Shown here in pieces: positions 1 to 11,344 of a stretch of 64,000 bases of DNA. The number at the start of each line of letters is the position of its first letter. Position 1 is the stretch's first letter. The notes below the pieces were generated by a model. The model saw only the letters and a program-made list of their open reading frames with translations. It was not told where the DNA came from and searched no databases. This DNA comes from Agapetus fuscipes (lineage: Eukaryota > Arthropoda > Insecta > Trichoptera > Glossosomatidae), in NCBI GenBank assembly GCA_951799405.1, contig OX637353.1:16430001-16494000 (forward strand). The letters are read 5' to 3'. The translations under genes were made by a program, and so were the position numbers.

Positions 1-175
1 GAACCAGCCCCCCGGGAGCTGGGAAACTCCCACTTCAACTGAAAGTGGTTGGTGTGAGGCCGGCCCCCTTACCTGTAAAAATAAATAGGTCCCGAAGCGC
101 CACATGCGATCCCTTCGGGGATAACGCAGGCAAGAAGTTACACTATATGTGTAGCTTAGTTGCGTTTTTTTTTTT
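1..175 (+). mobile_element. SINE B copy, 5'-truncated at window edge
   Basis: This is the 3' two-thirds of SINE B, a tRNA-derived family with full copies at 43745-44087, 44951-45287 and 54240-54616. It shares their body (CCCCGGGAGCTGGGAAAC, the GGCCGGCCCC block, CTTCGGGGATAACGC) and ends in TAGCTTAGTTGCG followed by a T run. The tRNA-like head would lie left of the window. Confidence 0.8.
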
Positions 176-566
176 TAGTTGCGAGGGGACTAATCTAATC
201 TAATCTATGTTGCAAAGATATGCAACATTGAGGATTCACATTATATGCATTCTCACAAACAGACACGTAAAAGTTCACGCTTGCACATGCCGCATGTGAA
301 CCAACAACATAAAAACCCAAATATCAAATGGACATGCGACCCCGTCGGGGATAACGCAGGCAAGAAGTTACACTATATGTGTAGCTTAGTTGCGTATTTT
401 TTTTTTGGTTGCGAGGGGACTAATCTAATCTAATCTATGTTGCAACGATATGCAACATTGAGGATTCACATTATATGCATTCTCACAGACACGTAAAAGT
501 TCACGCTTGCACATGCCGCATGTGAACCTACAACATAAAAACCCAAATATCAAATGGACATACACC
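107..566. repeat. 230-bp tandem duplication (two units)
   Basis: ATAACGCAGG recurs at 121 and 351, and the CTAATC run recurs at 191 and 421, so the period is 230. Each unit joins the 3' end of SINE B to an inverted part of family A. The second unit runs on into normal family A sequence. This is a segmental duplication of a chimeric SINE junction; the two units differ at only a few bases. Confidence 0.8.
190..335 (-). mobile_element. Family A SINE-like repeat, partial
   Basis: On the minus strand this reads as the 3' half of family A and ends in the TTAGATTAGATT tail (seen here as CTAATC repeats). It lies inside the first unit of the 230-bp duplication and breaks off where SINE B sequence resumes. 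Confidence 0.75.
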
Positions 567-680
567 CTGCAACTCTTAACGACCTTCCCTGAAACAGAGG
601 TGACATTGGCAGAGTGAACCATTTTCTACAGCATGGGTGGTCAGCCACATACCAGCCTATAAATCAAGGAAGTTACACAA
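420..680 (-). mobile_element. Family A SINE-like repeat, near full length
   Basis: The minus strand starts near 680 with the family A head (CCTTGATTTATAGG, then GGCTGACCACCC), continues through TGGTTCACTCTGCC, and ends at 420 in the TTAGATT tail. The short ORFs here are chance frames through the repeat. Confidence 0.8.
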
Positions 681-689
681 CAATACGTG

Positions 690-2435
690 ACCTGTGCCAA
701 ACATTGACATACTAACTCTATGGTACTAAATAATAATATCATAATATTGAGAGATGCTTCCTACAACACATACCTACTCGTAGACGTCATTGTGTCTGCA
801 TCCACTAGCAAATAGGGACCAAAAATATATTTTGTGCGTTAATCTTTATAAATTATCTGTTAATATCCTTAACGTATAGGATGATATGAGGTTGAACACT
901 CATACTGCAAAATTGGTGCAATTTTGATAATGTTATATCATTAGTGCTACGGGTACCTATAGTCTAAAATAACAGGCATTTTTTGTTTGTTTTTTTTTCA
1001 ATATTTTTTTTGAGTCCTGTATTGCATATTAATCCCAGTGTAATTGGAAAGTACTTTTTGTACTCTGTGTGATATGAACCTTCTTTCTTCATGTGAGGAG
1101 TCCGAGGTGTAACAACTAGATCTTGAACGATTTATATGAACTTATAAAACACACACCAATCTTTGTGGTCAATCTTGGTGTCGCAGTCGTTTATCGATAT
1201 TGGATAGTATGAAAAGGATCTTTAAAAATATCAAGCTTATGTAGATATAATTTTTATACATGCATTATTGTATTAATATTAAAATTTCAAGTAGTACTCA
1301 AAAACATGCTAAAAAGTAAAATAGTTTGAAGACATAATGTTTATTTACTGTTTTGCAATCACGAAAAATACAAAACCACTTATCAATAAGTTTTGATTCA
1401 TAAACAAAAGTATGTTTATTCAACCCTGAAAATGATACAATATTATTTTGCTCAATATGGCATAGCAGGACGTGTCCATGCCTCGTATAGTTGAGCTATA
1501 GCTGTATAGTTATATAGATGCAGATGTCTATACGACATGGCTCGGAATTTTTATACATATACAGCTGATGTGTATATACATGAGCGGTCCGTCAGACCCA
1601 TTGGTCGGACTTGAAGTAAACTGTTTTATCATCACTGTCGGTCAAAATATCGCAATTGGGGACACCAGCGCCATCTGTGTAACAAATAAAACAATAAACA
1701 AATAGAGAATTACAATAATTATTTAAAAATTAGGTGTTTAAGTAAAAGAAATGAAACTTTTACGAAAATAATCAAAAATATTTCGTTCATATCATCGCGA
1801 TGTTATCTTTGCGGAAGATTACTCGGAGGAACTTAAAACGCGTACGAAAAAAAATTACGTAAATACATTTTCAAAAAAATTAATAACTCAGTAACTAAGT
1901 AAATAATGAATTTTCGGAAATCGTCGTAATTTAGCTGAATAAATACTCTATCATTAAATTGAATATTTGGATTTGAAATATCAATAAAAGAACCGTGAGT
2001 TGCCTTGGAAAATGAGCCTTTTTAAATTGGTTTTTTGCATATTTCCAGCTGACTTGAAGGAAAAAAAAAATTAAAAAAATATTTTCATTTCTTTTAAATA
2101 TATAGAAAGACAACCGTATATTTTTTTTTTGAACAGCCAAAGTTGTTTTGGTTCTCAAATCCCCCTTAACTCCCTGCGATCGCGTAAATCGAAAATATAT
2201 ATATGAAAACTAAATCACTCACAAGGAGTTCCATCGTATATTCCATACATTTAATGTATACGTGATCGAAGGGAGTTAATGTAAATGCTTTACACTCGGT
2301 TCAAAGTACTGCGGTACTTTTCTGTGAGAGTCCTCTGCAATCATCGCCGTGAAGAAAGTTTACCATGCTGTGGGTTCACACGGAGACAGTGCCAGCTAAA
2401 TTACTGACTACTAATGTACAAACATCCCACGGCGA
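690..2435. other. AT-rich unassigned sequence
   Basis: No coding frame with family features, tandem array or repeat shared with the rest of the window was recognised. Homopolymer runs and scattered stop codons suggest neutral intergenic DNA. Confidence 0.5.
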
Positions 2436-2660
2436 CTTTCTACTATGATGATGAGTTGGTGATTGCTTTATAGCGCCGTTTCGTGATGCAGTCACTCCAA
2501 GGGCGCTTGTGCATGTAAAACGCAACTGTGTGATGCCAGAAATTTGCTTGTCTTCAGTGCATTCCGGAACTTTTCATAGTCTTCTAGCTCTCTCACATTA
2601 TGAGGCAGGCGGTTCCAGACCAGAGGACCAGCAACTGTAAATGCACGTTTTCCAAGCACT
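2436..2660 (-). pseudogene. L2-like LINE 3' end (RT C-terminal tail)
   Basis: The minus strand encodes GKRAFTVAGPLVWNRLP, the conserved tail downstream of the reverse transcriptase in CR1/L2-type LINEs. It is followed by AAGCGCCCTTGGAGTGAC, GAAACGGCGCT and an (ATC)n tail. The same 3' end is at 46650-46735 and 29668-29735. It is a 5'-truncated dead copy. Confidence 0.7.
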
Positions 2661-2847
2661 GTGTACACTCTTCTTATGATTTTGAAAGGATGTTGTTACA
2701 TGGTGAGTAGGTAAGGATAGAGAAGACCAATAAATGGCTAAAGGAAAAAGGAATTTAATGGTCTGTGACCTATAGACAAAATACCTACCTACAAATTTGC
2801 TCAAACACCATAAAAACCATAAAACCTTGCGTTGACTTTAAGTAACC

Positions 2848-3180
2848 GGTTCGTAATCCGGTGGCAGCACTTGGGACTCGTAAATGGGAGGTTGTGGGTT
2901 CGAATCTCGGCGGATCACAGAAAATATACCATTTATATTTCCAAATATGCTATACGCTGAGTTGAAAAAATCATAAAACCTTTACCAAAGACCGGCCACT
3001 CAAGGTCCATCCAGTCTTACAGCAACTGGGTCTTGCTTAAGTATTTGCGCTTTGTAGCGGCGACCAAGCTCGTAAACAACATCTCTGCGGCACTACAGCA
3101 AGTATCATAGACCCTTAGAGTCTCTGAAATCTGGGTAGTCTCCCGCACAGGATTTCTTAAAAAAATAGGCAAGGACTGGA
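2848..3180 (+). mobile_element. SINE C copy (tRNA-derived)
   Basis: The head has the tRNA-type B box GGTTCGAATCTC and a GTAATCCGGTGG A-box-like segment. The body then reads ATATACCATTTATATTTCC, CCAGTCTTACAGCAACTGGG and GTCTCCCGCACAGG. It ends in an A run after GATTTCTT. Equivalent copies are at 33760, 37880, 51898 and 54005. Confidence 0.8.
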
Positions 3181-3694
3181 TTGAATAACGTCGATCCATC
3201 AAAGCATTGATTGTGAAGACGAGAGTAAAACTGTCTTCTTTGCGTGTGATGTATTGTAAGTAGACCTCGTTAGGAATAGGACTTGTAAGATAATTGTTCG
3301 TGTGCCTGTACACGGTGACGCTGATCTTAGGTGACGCGGCTGTACTGCATGAGGAGGACGCTCATCATCAATCTTCCTCCTACGAGTGTTCCCAGAACAT
3401 ATAATAGACGAAAATGCTTTGAAAATTTCAAATAAAATATAACACCGTCATTGTATAAGGTTTTTTTTAAATGAGGCGCATGCGCTGACAACGATTTATG
3501 AGTGTTAACCATTCAGGTACAAGGAATGTCAATGCTGCAAGCGCAATCCACCTTATGCATAAAAAGGTCTTCGCTTTTAAACCAGTATAAAGTCGGTGTT
3601 CTCATACTAACAAGCTAGTTTAACTCTGGCTTTAGGTTCAAACAATCTAATGAATAAGGCCGAATGTGAACATTCAATATGATGTGCTGAACCG
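3181..3694. other. Unassigned sequence
   Basis: The minus-strand ORFs at 3017-3313 and 3327-3512 lack recognisable domains, and the first runs through SINE C. No shared repeat was identified. Confidence 0.4.
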
Positions 3695-3890
3695 CTAATC
3701 CTTAGTGCTTGACTGTGTCTTATGAAAACTGTAAATTGATTTTAAAAATATTTCAAACAACTCTCACATTATCGTGATTTAAGTTTTTTCTTGTGTAGAA
3801 TGTGCTTCTTAATAATATTTCATTGAAAGGTCATCTTTGAATCAAATGGTATCCACCATTTGCCAATCAAGCACTGGGGTGACGAAACGC
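3695..3890 (+). mobile_element. Family J TIR element (MITE-like), internal deletion
   Basis: It matches 37483-37731: TTAGTGCTTG at the left, TCTTATGAAAACTG in the middle, AAGGTCAT.TTTGAAT, and AATCAAGCACTGGGG at the right. Left and right ends are inverted (TAGTGCTTG / CAAGCACTG). The left third is shortened here. Confidence 0.6.
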
Positions 3891-3901
3891 TGTATGAAGT
3901 G

Positions 3902-4083
3902 TAAGATACCGTTTCCACTTGTCGGGTGTCGGTTCCGTATATTCATCGGAGGTTCCAGTTGCAGGATATTTCGGACAAAATCTGTTTCCGACAAGTGTGA
4001 ATAGCTCCATACATAATGTTCTGACACTGGAACCTCCCATTAATATACGGATCCGACACCCGACAAGTGGGAACGGGCTCTTA
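3902..4083. mobile_element. Palindromic MITE with ~55-bp arms
   Basis: The left arm reads CCACTTGTCGGGTGTCGG and the right arm is its reverse complement, ending CCGACAAGTGGGAACGG. The outermost bases are TAAGA and TCTTA. A second copy at 52740-52895 runs into the assembly gap. There is no coding capacity. Confidence 0.8.
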
Positions 4084-4439
4084 GGCAGCGCTTATCTTTG
4101 TACTTAGACATATTTAACACCGCAAGTAAAATACACAACAGCGACAGTTTAAAGTGCTGTTCTAATCAATAACCTATATTTCCGATGTGGCCACACACTA
4201 GGTAGAGTTGTCAGGTCAGGTGCGCTGCCATGGCTGCCAACGCAACGTCAACAACTGCATCAGTGCCATGCTTGTGACATGGATGACCCATTTCTTGAAA
4301 TGTAATCGTTCACAAAACATGCCATAACTCCATTAGAAACAAGTAAAAAATTCCAAAGTGTAGCATATATATACAATATGCGTTGGACTTTGATCCTTCT
4401 AATAATAATTTTAATAGGTACAGGACAGGTTTGAAGAGA

Positions 4440-4835
4440 TTCTTTCTGCGGGGCCAATATTAATTGTTGTTTTACTTATGTATTATTTGTATTTTTTTTT
4501 TTTTTTAAATGAGTGACTTTTGCATTGTATATCTGCTTTTTGAATTGCATTTTTTTCTTTTTCTTTTTTTAATTAAGCTTCTCGTAAATATATTGTTTTC
4601 ACCATATTATTTAATATTTCTGATATAAGTTATTACCTTACTATACTTAAGTTTTACCTACCTATTGTAAATTATCATATTATCATTTTGCACTAGCATA
4701 TCTTTTTTATTCACTGTAATTTAATACATGTTGTTCTTTTTGGTATTTTTATGTATTTGTATTATTTTTTAAACTCTGTATCTATTTAATGTAAAAGGCA
4801 CTAAGTGCCGTTAATAAATAAATAAATAAATAAAA
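4440..4835 (+). mobile_element. Possible LINE 3' end with (AAAT)n tail
   Basis: A T-rich, gene-poor stretch ends in GGCACTAAGTGCCGTTAATA followed by an AAATAAATAAAT run, an arrangement typical of non-LTR retrotransposon 3' ends. No reverse transcriptase sequence is attached, so the call rests on the tail alone. Confidence 0.35.
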
Positions 4836-4934
4836 ATAAATTTAAAAATGTGAACTAAACTTTTATTTTTTTGTGATAAAACTTTTTCAGGTATATAATT
4901 TTTTGAAACTTAATAATTAAGATAAATAATCAAT

Positions 4935-5045
4935 AAACACGCCTGATTTTTTTCATTACTGTAACTCTTTTGCTGAGACCATAAAGTGTAAGAAACAAAA
5001 ACGGCAGATTTAGGGTATAGAGTGCTCTTACTAAAATATGTTCGC
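4935..5045 (+). mobile_element. Family I foldback element, single-arm fragment
   Basis: CATTACTGTAACTCTTTTGC, GACCATAAAGTG, AAACAAAAACGGCAGATTT and GAGTGCTCTTA match the arms of the foldback element at 33322-33626. Only one arm is present. Confidence 0.55.
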
Positions 5046-5995
5046 TAGCACTCTTGATCCCCGCGGTATATAAGGAAATCAATTTCCAATACTTGTCTGT
5101 TTGACGAGTAAAGTGTTCATAAATAGAAGATCGCGATAAAAATCACCAGCAAGTGAGTGAGCTTTCATTTCCATTAACTGAGGGAGGGAGGGAGGAGGGA
5201 GGGGGCACCACTCCCACAAGGGAGGAAAACAAAAGTAAAATCATCGAGGAAATTGGGTCACAGCAGTGGGTGGTGGGTAGGGAGGAATCTAGTAGGTCAT
5301 CATCAGCCCCCCACTTGAGGCTGGGAGAAGCACGACTCTTTTACCGATTACACCCCTGCCTTAGGGTTGATTCACTTTCCATATCACTTGCGTATAATTA
5401 TCTAGTTTACAATTAAAATATTGAAAGTATTAGATTTTAGAAAAAGAAAAAAATACGAGCATCACATCCGTAAATAATGTCTTTCTTTTTCCAGGAAGCT
5501 AATTTTGCATTGAGACATAAATAAAGATAGGAGTTATATCCTCTCTAATCAGTGTTTAACCTGGGGGTGAAAATTACTAAAGAAGCGATGGCGCTAAAGG
5601 AAGTGACAGTACTTCGAAACCTGCTCCTATCCCTCCTCCTGTATCGACAGCTTATTTTGAAACGAAGTTAGATGTTGATAGTTTCAGTTTCCCTCCTCCT
5701 ACGAATTTCAACATAAGGGGCGATGGGATTATCTATTATGCATGAAGGGGCGATGGGCGATAATAGGTTGGGAAACACTGTCTTAACTTAAGGAAAAGCT
5801 GTGTAAGACCTGAAATGCATTGCAGAGGTTCAGAAAGGCTATTAAAGGGATATTTTCAATTGACTCAACAACCCTTACAGCATGTTGGCTATAATTACTG
5901 ATGTGCGACCTCAGCCGGCAGGATGCGACGTTTACCTACAACTCTGTAACAGCTAACAAGCGTGGCAATGACATGGTTAACGTCACAGAGTCGGC
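5046..5995. other. Unassigned sequence with a G-rich run
   Basis: A polypurine run of GGGA repeats at 5181-5206 could form a G-quadruplex. The ORF at 5153-5416 runs through it and shows no domain. Nothing else was recognised. Confidence 0.4.
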
Positions 5996-5997
5996 GT

Positions 5998-6490
5998 GAC
6001 GTCACCTTAGTGCTTGTTTGTCTTATCTCCAACAGAGGTAATTTCACATGAGCAACGCTAGCATGTGCACTGGACCAATGTGGCTTATGAAAACTGGAAA
6101 TCTTTTTTTTTTTGGTGCACAACTTCTTATTCTTCTTTTTGTGCCACTTATATCGAAGATCAGCGATCATCATGTCTATCATCATTCATTCTTTCCACAT
6201 GCCCAAACCATCTCATCACATTCTTTTGTAACTTAACTTTCACATCCTCTTTCAAATTATTATACATTCTTTCTTTACCTATTCATTCCTATCTCTATCC
6301 TTCAGAGTTTTTCCATTGGTATACGAAATAGATCATGACCTTGCCCCCGATTGTAATTTGAATAATACTGTATTACGTTTTTTTCTTACCTCAGATTTTG
6401 TAGAATGTGATTCTTAAGAAAATTCCCTTGAATGGTCATCTTTGAATCAAATGTTAGATACGTCAAACAAGCACTGACCAGCCTTGTTAT
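5998..6490 (+). mobile_element. Family J TIR element split by a LINE fragment
   Basis: The left part (5998-6110) has CACCTTAGTGCTTGTTTGTC and CTTATGAAAACTGGAAAT. The right part (6370-6490) has GTAGAATGTGATTCTTAAG, CTTTGAATCAAATG and CAAACAAGCACTG. The intervening 6115-6365 is foreign and includes a minus-strand LINE fragment. The order of the two halves shows an insertion into an older MITE. Confidence 0.65.
6165..6330 (-). pseudogene. Non-LTR retrotransposon fragment (family G)
   Basis: CATTCTTTCCACATGCCC, CAAACCATCTCATCACAT and TTAACTTTCACATCC also occur at 32330-32430. Related sequence at 62555-62640 reads on the minus strand as a LINE C-terminal segment (RMRWF...HLERM-like). This copy is a short non-coding remnant. 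Confidence 0.55.
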
Positions 6491-6819
6491 GATGCTTATC
6501 AGATGAGATAAGCCGTTGACTTAGTGATGGTGGAGACGAAACTAGATTTCGGCATTGTAACATACTATGGGACTCACCAGTCAGCCGGACCTGTCAAACA
6601 CCGCAGAATGCTTAATAATCATGTGAAATTGTATGTTTTCTTGCTCTCTCCATCTTGTGGTTTCGACACCCAATAATTACACGTGCCGTTATGTTTTATA
6701 TGTATTTTTTCTTTCAAAAATTGACAAATTCACCGACAATAATAGTTGCAACGCGTGCGCACAATTTCTGCGCATAGAAGACACTATAATAATGCAGACA
6801 AAAATTCTAACAACTGTAC

Positions 6820-7008
6820 ATATAGGTTGGTATGAGGCTGACCCTCCATGCTATAAAAACTTGGTTCAATTTTGTCAATGCCACCCGGTTTCAGAGAAAC
6901 GTGGCAGGAGCAACATAATTTATGTTCATGTGAGGCTTTATTTTGCATGTAGCATGTGTGCCTGCTAGTAGATATGCATCAAATATCAACATATCTTCGT
7001 AACTTAGA
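6820..7008 (+). mobile_element. Family A repeat, divergent
   Basis: It opens with ATAGGTTGGTATGAGGCTGA, keeps GGTTCAATTTTGTCAATG and CATGTAGCATGTGTG, and ends at AACTTAGAG without a long tail. It is much more diverged than the copies at 9515 or 31500. Confidence 0.65.
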
Positions 7009-7251
7009 GTACAGATAGTTGTGCCTTTTGCCTGTTTATATTATGTCGACACTCAGCGTATCATTGTTCTCTTTCTTAGTAACGATTTGTGTACATAGCA
7101 TCTACTTGCATCGAAATAGTTTCATCTCCACTGTATGATAATGCAATGAGATAATCAGCTTTCTAGCACACATCCCATCCTGTTGTTGAGTGAGGGAGAG
7201 AACGCCGGGAGAGGAGAGGCGGTCACTGCTTAGTGGACAATGGCGTAATGC

Positions 7252-8129
7252 GTGGCGCCAACATTTCATGGGCGACCTCCTGCGTGGGCAGGGACGTGCA
7301 GGGCGCTGAGACAAGCAGTGAGGAGACACGCACATGATGGGACATGTACCTAACTGCCTAGTGGCGCCAACATTTCATGGGCGACCTCCTGCGTGGGCAG
7401 GGACGTGCAGGGCGCTGAGACAAGCAGTGAGGAGACACGCACATGATGGGACATATGTCCAACTGCCTAGTGGCGCCAACATTTCATGGGCGACCTCCTG
7501 CGTGGGCAGGGACGTGCAGGGCGCTGAGACTACGCAGTGAGGAGACACGCACATGATGGGACATATGTCCAACTGCCTAGTGGCGCCAACATTTCATGGG
7601 CGACCTCCTGCGTGGGCAGGGACGTGCAGGGCGCTGATACTACGCAGTGAGGAGACACGCACATGATGGGACATATGTCCAACTGCCTAGTGGCGCCAAC
7701 ATTTCATGGGCGACCTCCTGCGTGGGCAGGGACGTGCAGGGCGCTGAGACTACGCAGTGAGGAGACACGCACATGATGGGACATATGTCCAACTGCCTAG
7801 TGGCGCCAACATTTCATGGGCGACCTCCTGCGTGGGCAGGGACGTGCAGGGCGCTGAGACTACGCAGTGAGGAGACACGCACATGATGGGACATATGTCC
7901 AACTGCCTAGTGGCGCCAACATTTCATGGGCGACCTCCTGCGTGGGCAGGGACGTGCAGGGCGCTGAGACTACGCAGTGAGGAGACACGCACATGATGGG
8001 ACATATGTCCAACTGCCTAGTGGCGCCAACATTTCATGGGCGACCTCCTGCGTGGGCAGGGACGTGCAGGGCGCTGAGACTACGCAGTGAGGAGACACGC
8101 ACATGATGGGACATGTACCTAACTGCCCA
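7252..8129. repeat. 110-bp minisatellite, 8 units
   Basis: GTGGCGCCAACATTTCATGG recurs at 7252, 7361, 7470, 7580, 7690, 7800, 7910 and 8020, so the period is 109-110. Units are nearly identical. The first two and the last have edge variants (ATGTACCTAACTGCC instead of ATATGTCCAACTGCC). GC content is well above the flanks. Minus-strand ORFs in the array are a by-product of stop-free repeats. Confidence 0.95.
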
Positions 8130-8589
8130 ATTAGCCGCGGCAGGATGCTCAGCGGTGCGCTACTGTCACACACTCACACTCACGCACGTACAAGCACTTA
8201 AGCCATCATCTCAAGGAAGATCTTACATGTGGATATAGATGTGTAGATTCGAGATAAGGGACACCGAGGTTTCTGCGACGAATTAGATAATTTTTCTAAG
8301 TCATTACAATGCATATTACAGTAGGTATAATGTATCACACACATTCTCAGAATATGCCTACAATAAAATCTACAGAAATAAACAAATATGCTCAAACCCT
8401 CCTCGTACCCGTCCTGTATGTATGTGTCAGAAGGACCCACAGCACATGGACGCTCATGCAAAGCTATATATTTTCTCAATTGGCGAAAGGCCTTCCCGTG
8501 AAGTGAAAGCAACGGCACGACAAAACAAGAACCTCTAGGTCAGAGGCGTGCCCATGACTCTAAAAGTAAATGGTTCGATGTTACTGAAG
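8130..8589. other. Unassigned sequence
   Basis: ORFs at 8198-8518 (minus) and 8309-8506 (plus) overlap on opposite strands and neither shows a domain. No shared repeat was recognised. Confidence 0.4.
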
Positions 8590-8699
8590 CTAATAGCATA
8601 CCTCGGGTGGCACTCCTTGTGGGATTGTTGCTAGATCACGAGTAGCGTGAATAATGATACACATAATACGAAATAATAATAATTTAAATCTAAGGACAG

Positions 8700-9130
8700 G
8701 ATTACTGTGAATCCGCTGCGGATGCAGCTTGGCAAAATGAAGCGCAAAATCGCTCAAAAGCGGAGAAATTTGATTTTGTAGCAACAAAGTCTGCGTAACC
8801 GACTGGGCCAATGGCCGGCCGTACTGCAGCAAGGAGCGCAACCCGATCAGAGTGTCGCAATGGACAGTACCATAATATATGAGGCACGTCCTGGGAGCTG
8901 GCGCCGCAAGGGCACTCTGCTGATAAGATGGATGGGATACCCAGCTGGTGTAGTTTGGCTTTAAAGTTTCCGTGGCCAGTTAAAAACTGGCTGGTAAAGT
9001 GGTTCGGGACAAGCCACTTTGCAGCCAAGCGCTGCTCGACGGAGGGGAAAAAAGAGTACAATAGGTTTTTACTTTTACAATACTGAAGATAAATTTGGAA
9101 TCGATTATTCTTCTTCTTTTGATGCCAATT
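8700..9130 (-). pseudogene. Non-LTR retrotransposon ORF2 C-terminus (R1/I-like)
   Basis: The minus frame of 8702-9154 carries FLTGHGNFKAKLHQLGI followed by a zinc-knuckle-like CPCGASSQDVPHILWYC, the arrangement seen after RT or RNase H in R1/I-type LINEs. The reading frame is open for about 140 residues, but nothing upstream encodes RT, so this is a 5'-truncated copy. The N-terminal residues of the ORF come from a separate repeat. The 3' UTR probably extends to about 8600. Confidence 0.7.
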
Positions 9131-9149
9131 CTGTCGAAGATCGCCGATC

Positions 9150-9225
9150 ATCATGTCCCTGTTCTACTTTCAATCTTACCCTGTATGGTGATACGAAGAC
9201 GTCATTTCTTACATCGCGACCGAAT
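9150..9225 (+). repeat. Short shared fragment (also at 25155-25230)
   Basis: CAATCTTACCCTGTATG and the bases after it occur at both places, followed by related ATTTCTTACATCG / CATTTCTCAAAACG sequence. The family is unknown. Confidence 0.35.
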
Positions 9226-9511
9226 GATTAGATTATAATTATTCATTACTAAACATTTGATTGTTCACTAGGAAACGTATTTTACAGCGTCTTTTGTAAT
9301 ATGAAGGTTTTCCTAGTTTTTAATTATTGAAGTACACAATAAATACCCTGCAGAACTCTGCCAGACATGTCATCAGGCATCAACAACTTAAGTTGTGTCT
9401 CAGCAGTGGGTCCCATGTCACAACAAAATGTCCACCAACATTACGTTAAATGTATATATTTGTATATATTGTTATTTTATTGATTTTAAAAATGTAATTT
9501 GTCATGTATGT

Positions 9512-9777
9512 TCCTTGACTTATAGGTTGTTATGCGGCTGACCACCCATACTGTAAAAAAAATTGGTTCACTTTGCCAATGTCACCCCTGTTTCAGGGAA
9601 GGACGGCAAGAGTTGCAAGGCTTATGTTCATTTGAGATTGGGTTTTTATATTGTAGGTCCACATGCGGCATGTGTTAGCGCGAAATTATACATATCTGCT
9701 TGTGGGAATGCATTTAATATAAATCTTAAATGATATATATCTTTGCAGCTTAGATTAGATTAGATTAGATTAGATCA
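9512..9777 (+). mobile_element. Family A SINE-like repeat, full length
   Basis: It begins CCTTGACTTATAGGTTG, has the GGCTGACCACCCATACTG and GGTTCACTTTGCCAATGTC blocks, CCACATGCGGCATGTG, and ends in a (TTAGA)n tail. The copy at 31500-31766 is nearly the same. Confidence 0.85.
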
Positions 9778-10395
9778 CAATCATAATGCCCACATTTTGT
9801 CGGTGGACATTCTGCCGGTTGACTATGGACATTTTGTCGTTGCACCGTTGGCGTTAGTCCGCTCTCTGTTGCTAGGCGGTAATTCCTCTATAGCTGTTCT
9901 CTTTCGCAGACCGCTCACCACCGCTGTTAAGGTTTACCAGATCCCGCCACGGTTGGGCGCCGCTGCGGTGAGTGGTGACCACCACTGACACTAATGCCTG
10001 ACGCAGCTCTGAGTATGACGTCCACCTAATCATAAATATATTTTTTGTGCGGGCTCCCAGGTGAACAGCGACATCCGCCTCCTATAGCGCTATCTACATC
10101 AAAGCAGCGAGACCTCCAAAGAACTCAATGGCATCCATTCCTAATGGGTTATGCACGTAAAAAACAAAAACAATAACCAACAGCAGAAACCTCATTACTT
10201 CTCCATTTAGCGTCCATTCACATCCGACAAATCTATGGCTCATCCTCCACCTAAACCATATTTTAAATACAAAAAAACGAGAATCCATGGATCCAATGTG
10301 TTGTGAATAGTCCACACAGTCCATAAGACTTGAAATCGCGGGCATTCCTTGAACGCTCACAAGTCACAACCATTTATCTAGTTTTGTTTGGCTTA
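9778..10395. other. Unassigned sequence
   Basis: Short ORFs on both strands show no domain. A loose repetition of GACATTTTGTCG-like words occurs at 9790-9845. Confidence 0.35.
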
Positions 10396-10397
10396 CT

Positions 10398-10625
10398 TGA
10401 ACTCAAAACATGGGTTTCTCAGTAAATGCACCTATTTTCCTATTTTCTACGAGATAAAACACTATAAAAGTGTGAAAACCCGTAATTCAGAAGTTCGTCA
10501 TGAACCCTTCCTTATAATTAGTTCACTTACTGTGAGAAGTTACACACAGTAAAATGTTTTACCCACGATTCTCAAATCAGTGAATCAGCACTTACTCACT
10601 TTTAGCTTTAAGGTGGCGACATGGA
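10398..10625 (-). repeat. Family L interspersed repeat
   Basis: Read on the minus strand it matches 28475-28708: a block with CTTTAAGGTGGC, a CACGATTCTCAAAT-type block, a TTATAATTAGTTCA-type block and GGGTTTCTCAG appear in the same order in inverse orientation. About 230 bp, non-coding. Confidence 0.6.
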
Positions 10626-10978
10626 AGTTGAATATTTCATAAGGATATGAAAAATATTTTCCTTTTTTTTTTAAACAAACGATCCTCACGAACGCAGAAA
10701 ACAACAATAGAAAGCGACTTCCGGCTCATTACTCGTATATCTTCCTAGTCTCGAATAGTTCCTAGTTGTGCATGATGGTGCTGGGACTGCTTGACCTTGA
10801 TTGATTGTGAAGACGTGTTTATTCCTATTGATCCCCACACGGGAGCATCCCCTGCTGTGTATGTAGGTAGGCCTGGATTAAGGGCGGTTTGTGCGGTGCG
10901 ACCGAACCAGGCCCCACATCCAGAAAAACTCTTTTTTTTCAGTGCCCAGGTCTTCACGGGCATTTGCAACCAATGAGC

Positions 10979-11215
10979 TTTCCTTGACTTAAAGGATGGT
11001 ATGAGGCTGATCACCCATACTGAAAAAATGGTTCACTTTGCAAATGTCACCCCTGATTCAGGGAAGATCGGCAAGAGTTGCAGGGTTTATGTTTTTTTGA
11101 GGTTTGGATTTAATTTGTAAGTACACATTCAGCATTTGTAAGCGCGAACTACACGTGTTTGTTTGTGGGCATGCATTTGATATTTATACCCTGATTACAG
11201 AAATAATATAAATTT
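10979..11215 (+). mobile_element. Family A repeat, 3'-truncated
   Basis: It starts TCCTTGACTTAAAGGATGG and has GTTCACTTTGCAAATGTC, GAAGATCGGCAAGAGTTG and GTTTGTGGGCATGCATTTGA, but lacks the TTAGATT tail. It belongs with the sub-family at 55711 and 61080 (TAAGTACACATTCAGCATTT). Confidence 0.75.
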
Positions 11216-11344
11216 GTTAAAAATGCATTAGGTACAACAAAAACATATTTGTTGCTCAAGTCTTACATACGTACATGAATATATGGCATAGGTGACCAAG
11301 GAGCCTCACAGAGGCTAAAACTATTGTATCCAAAATATTTAAAC

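Noticed and set aside
4260..4457. Short ORF with possible coding
   Set aside because: No domain, no conservation evidence, flanked by repeats.
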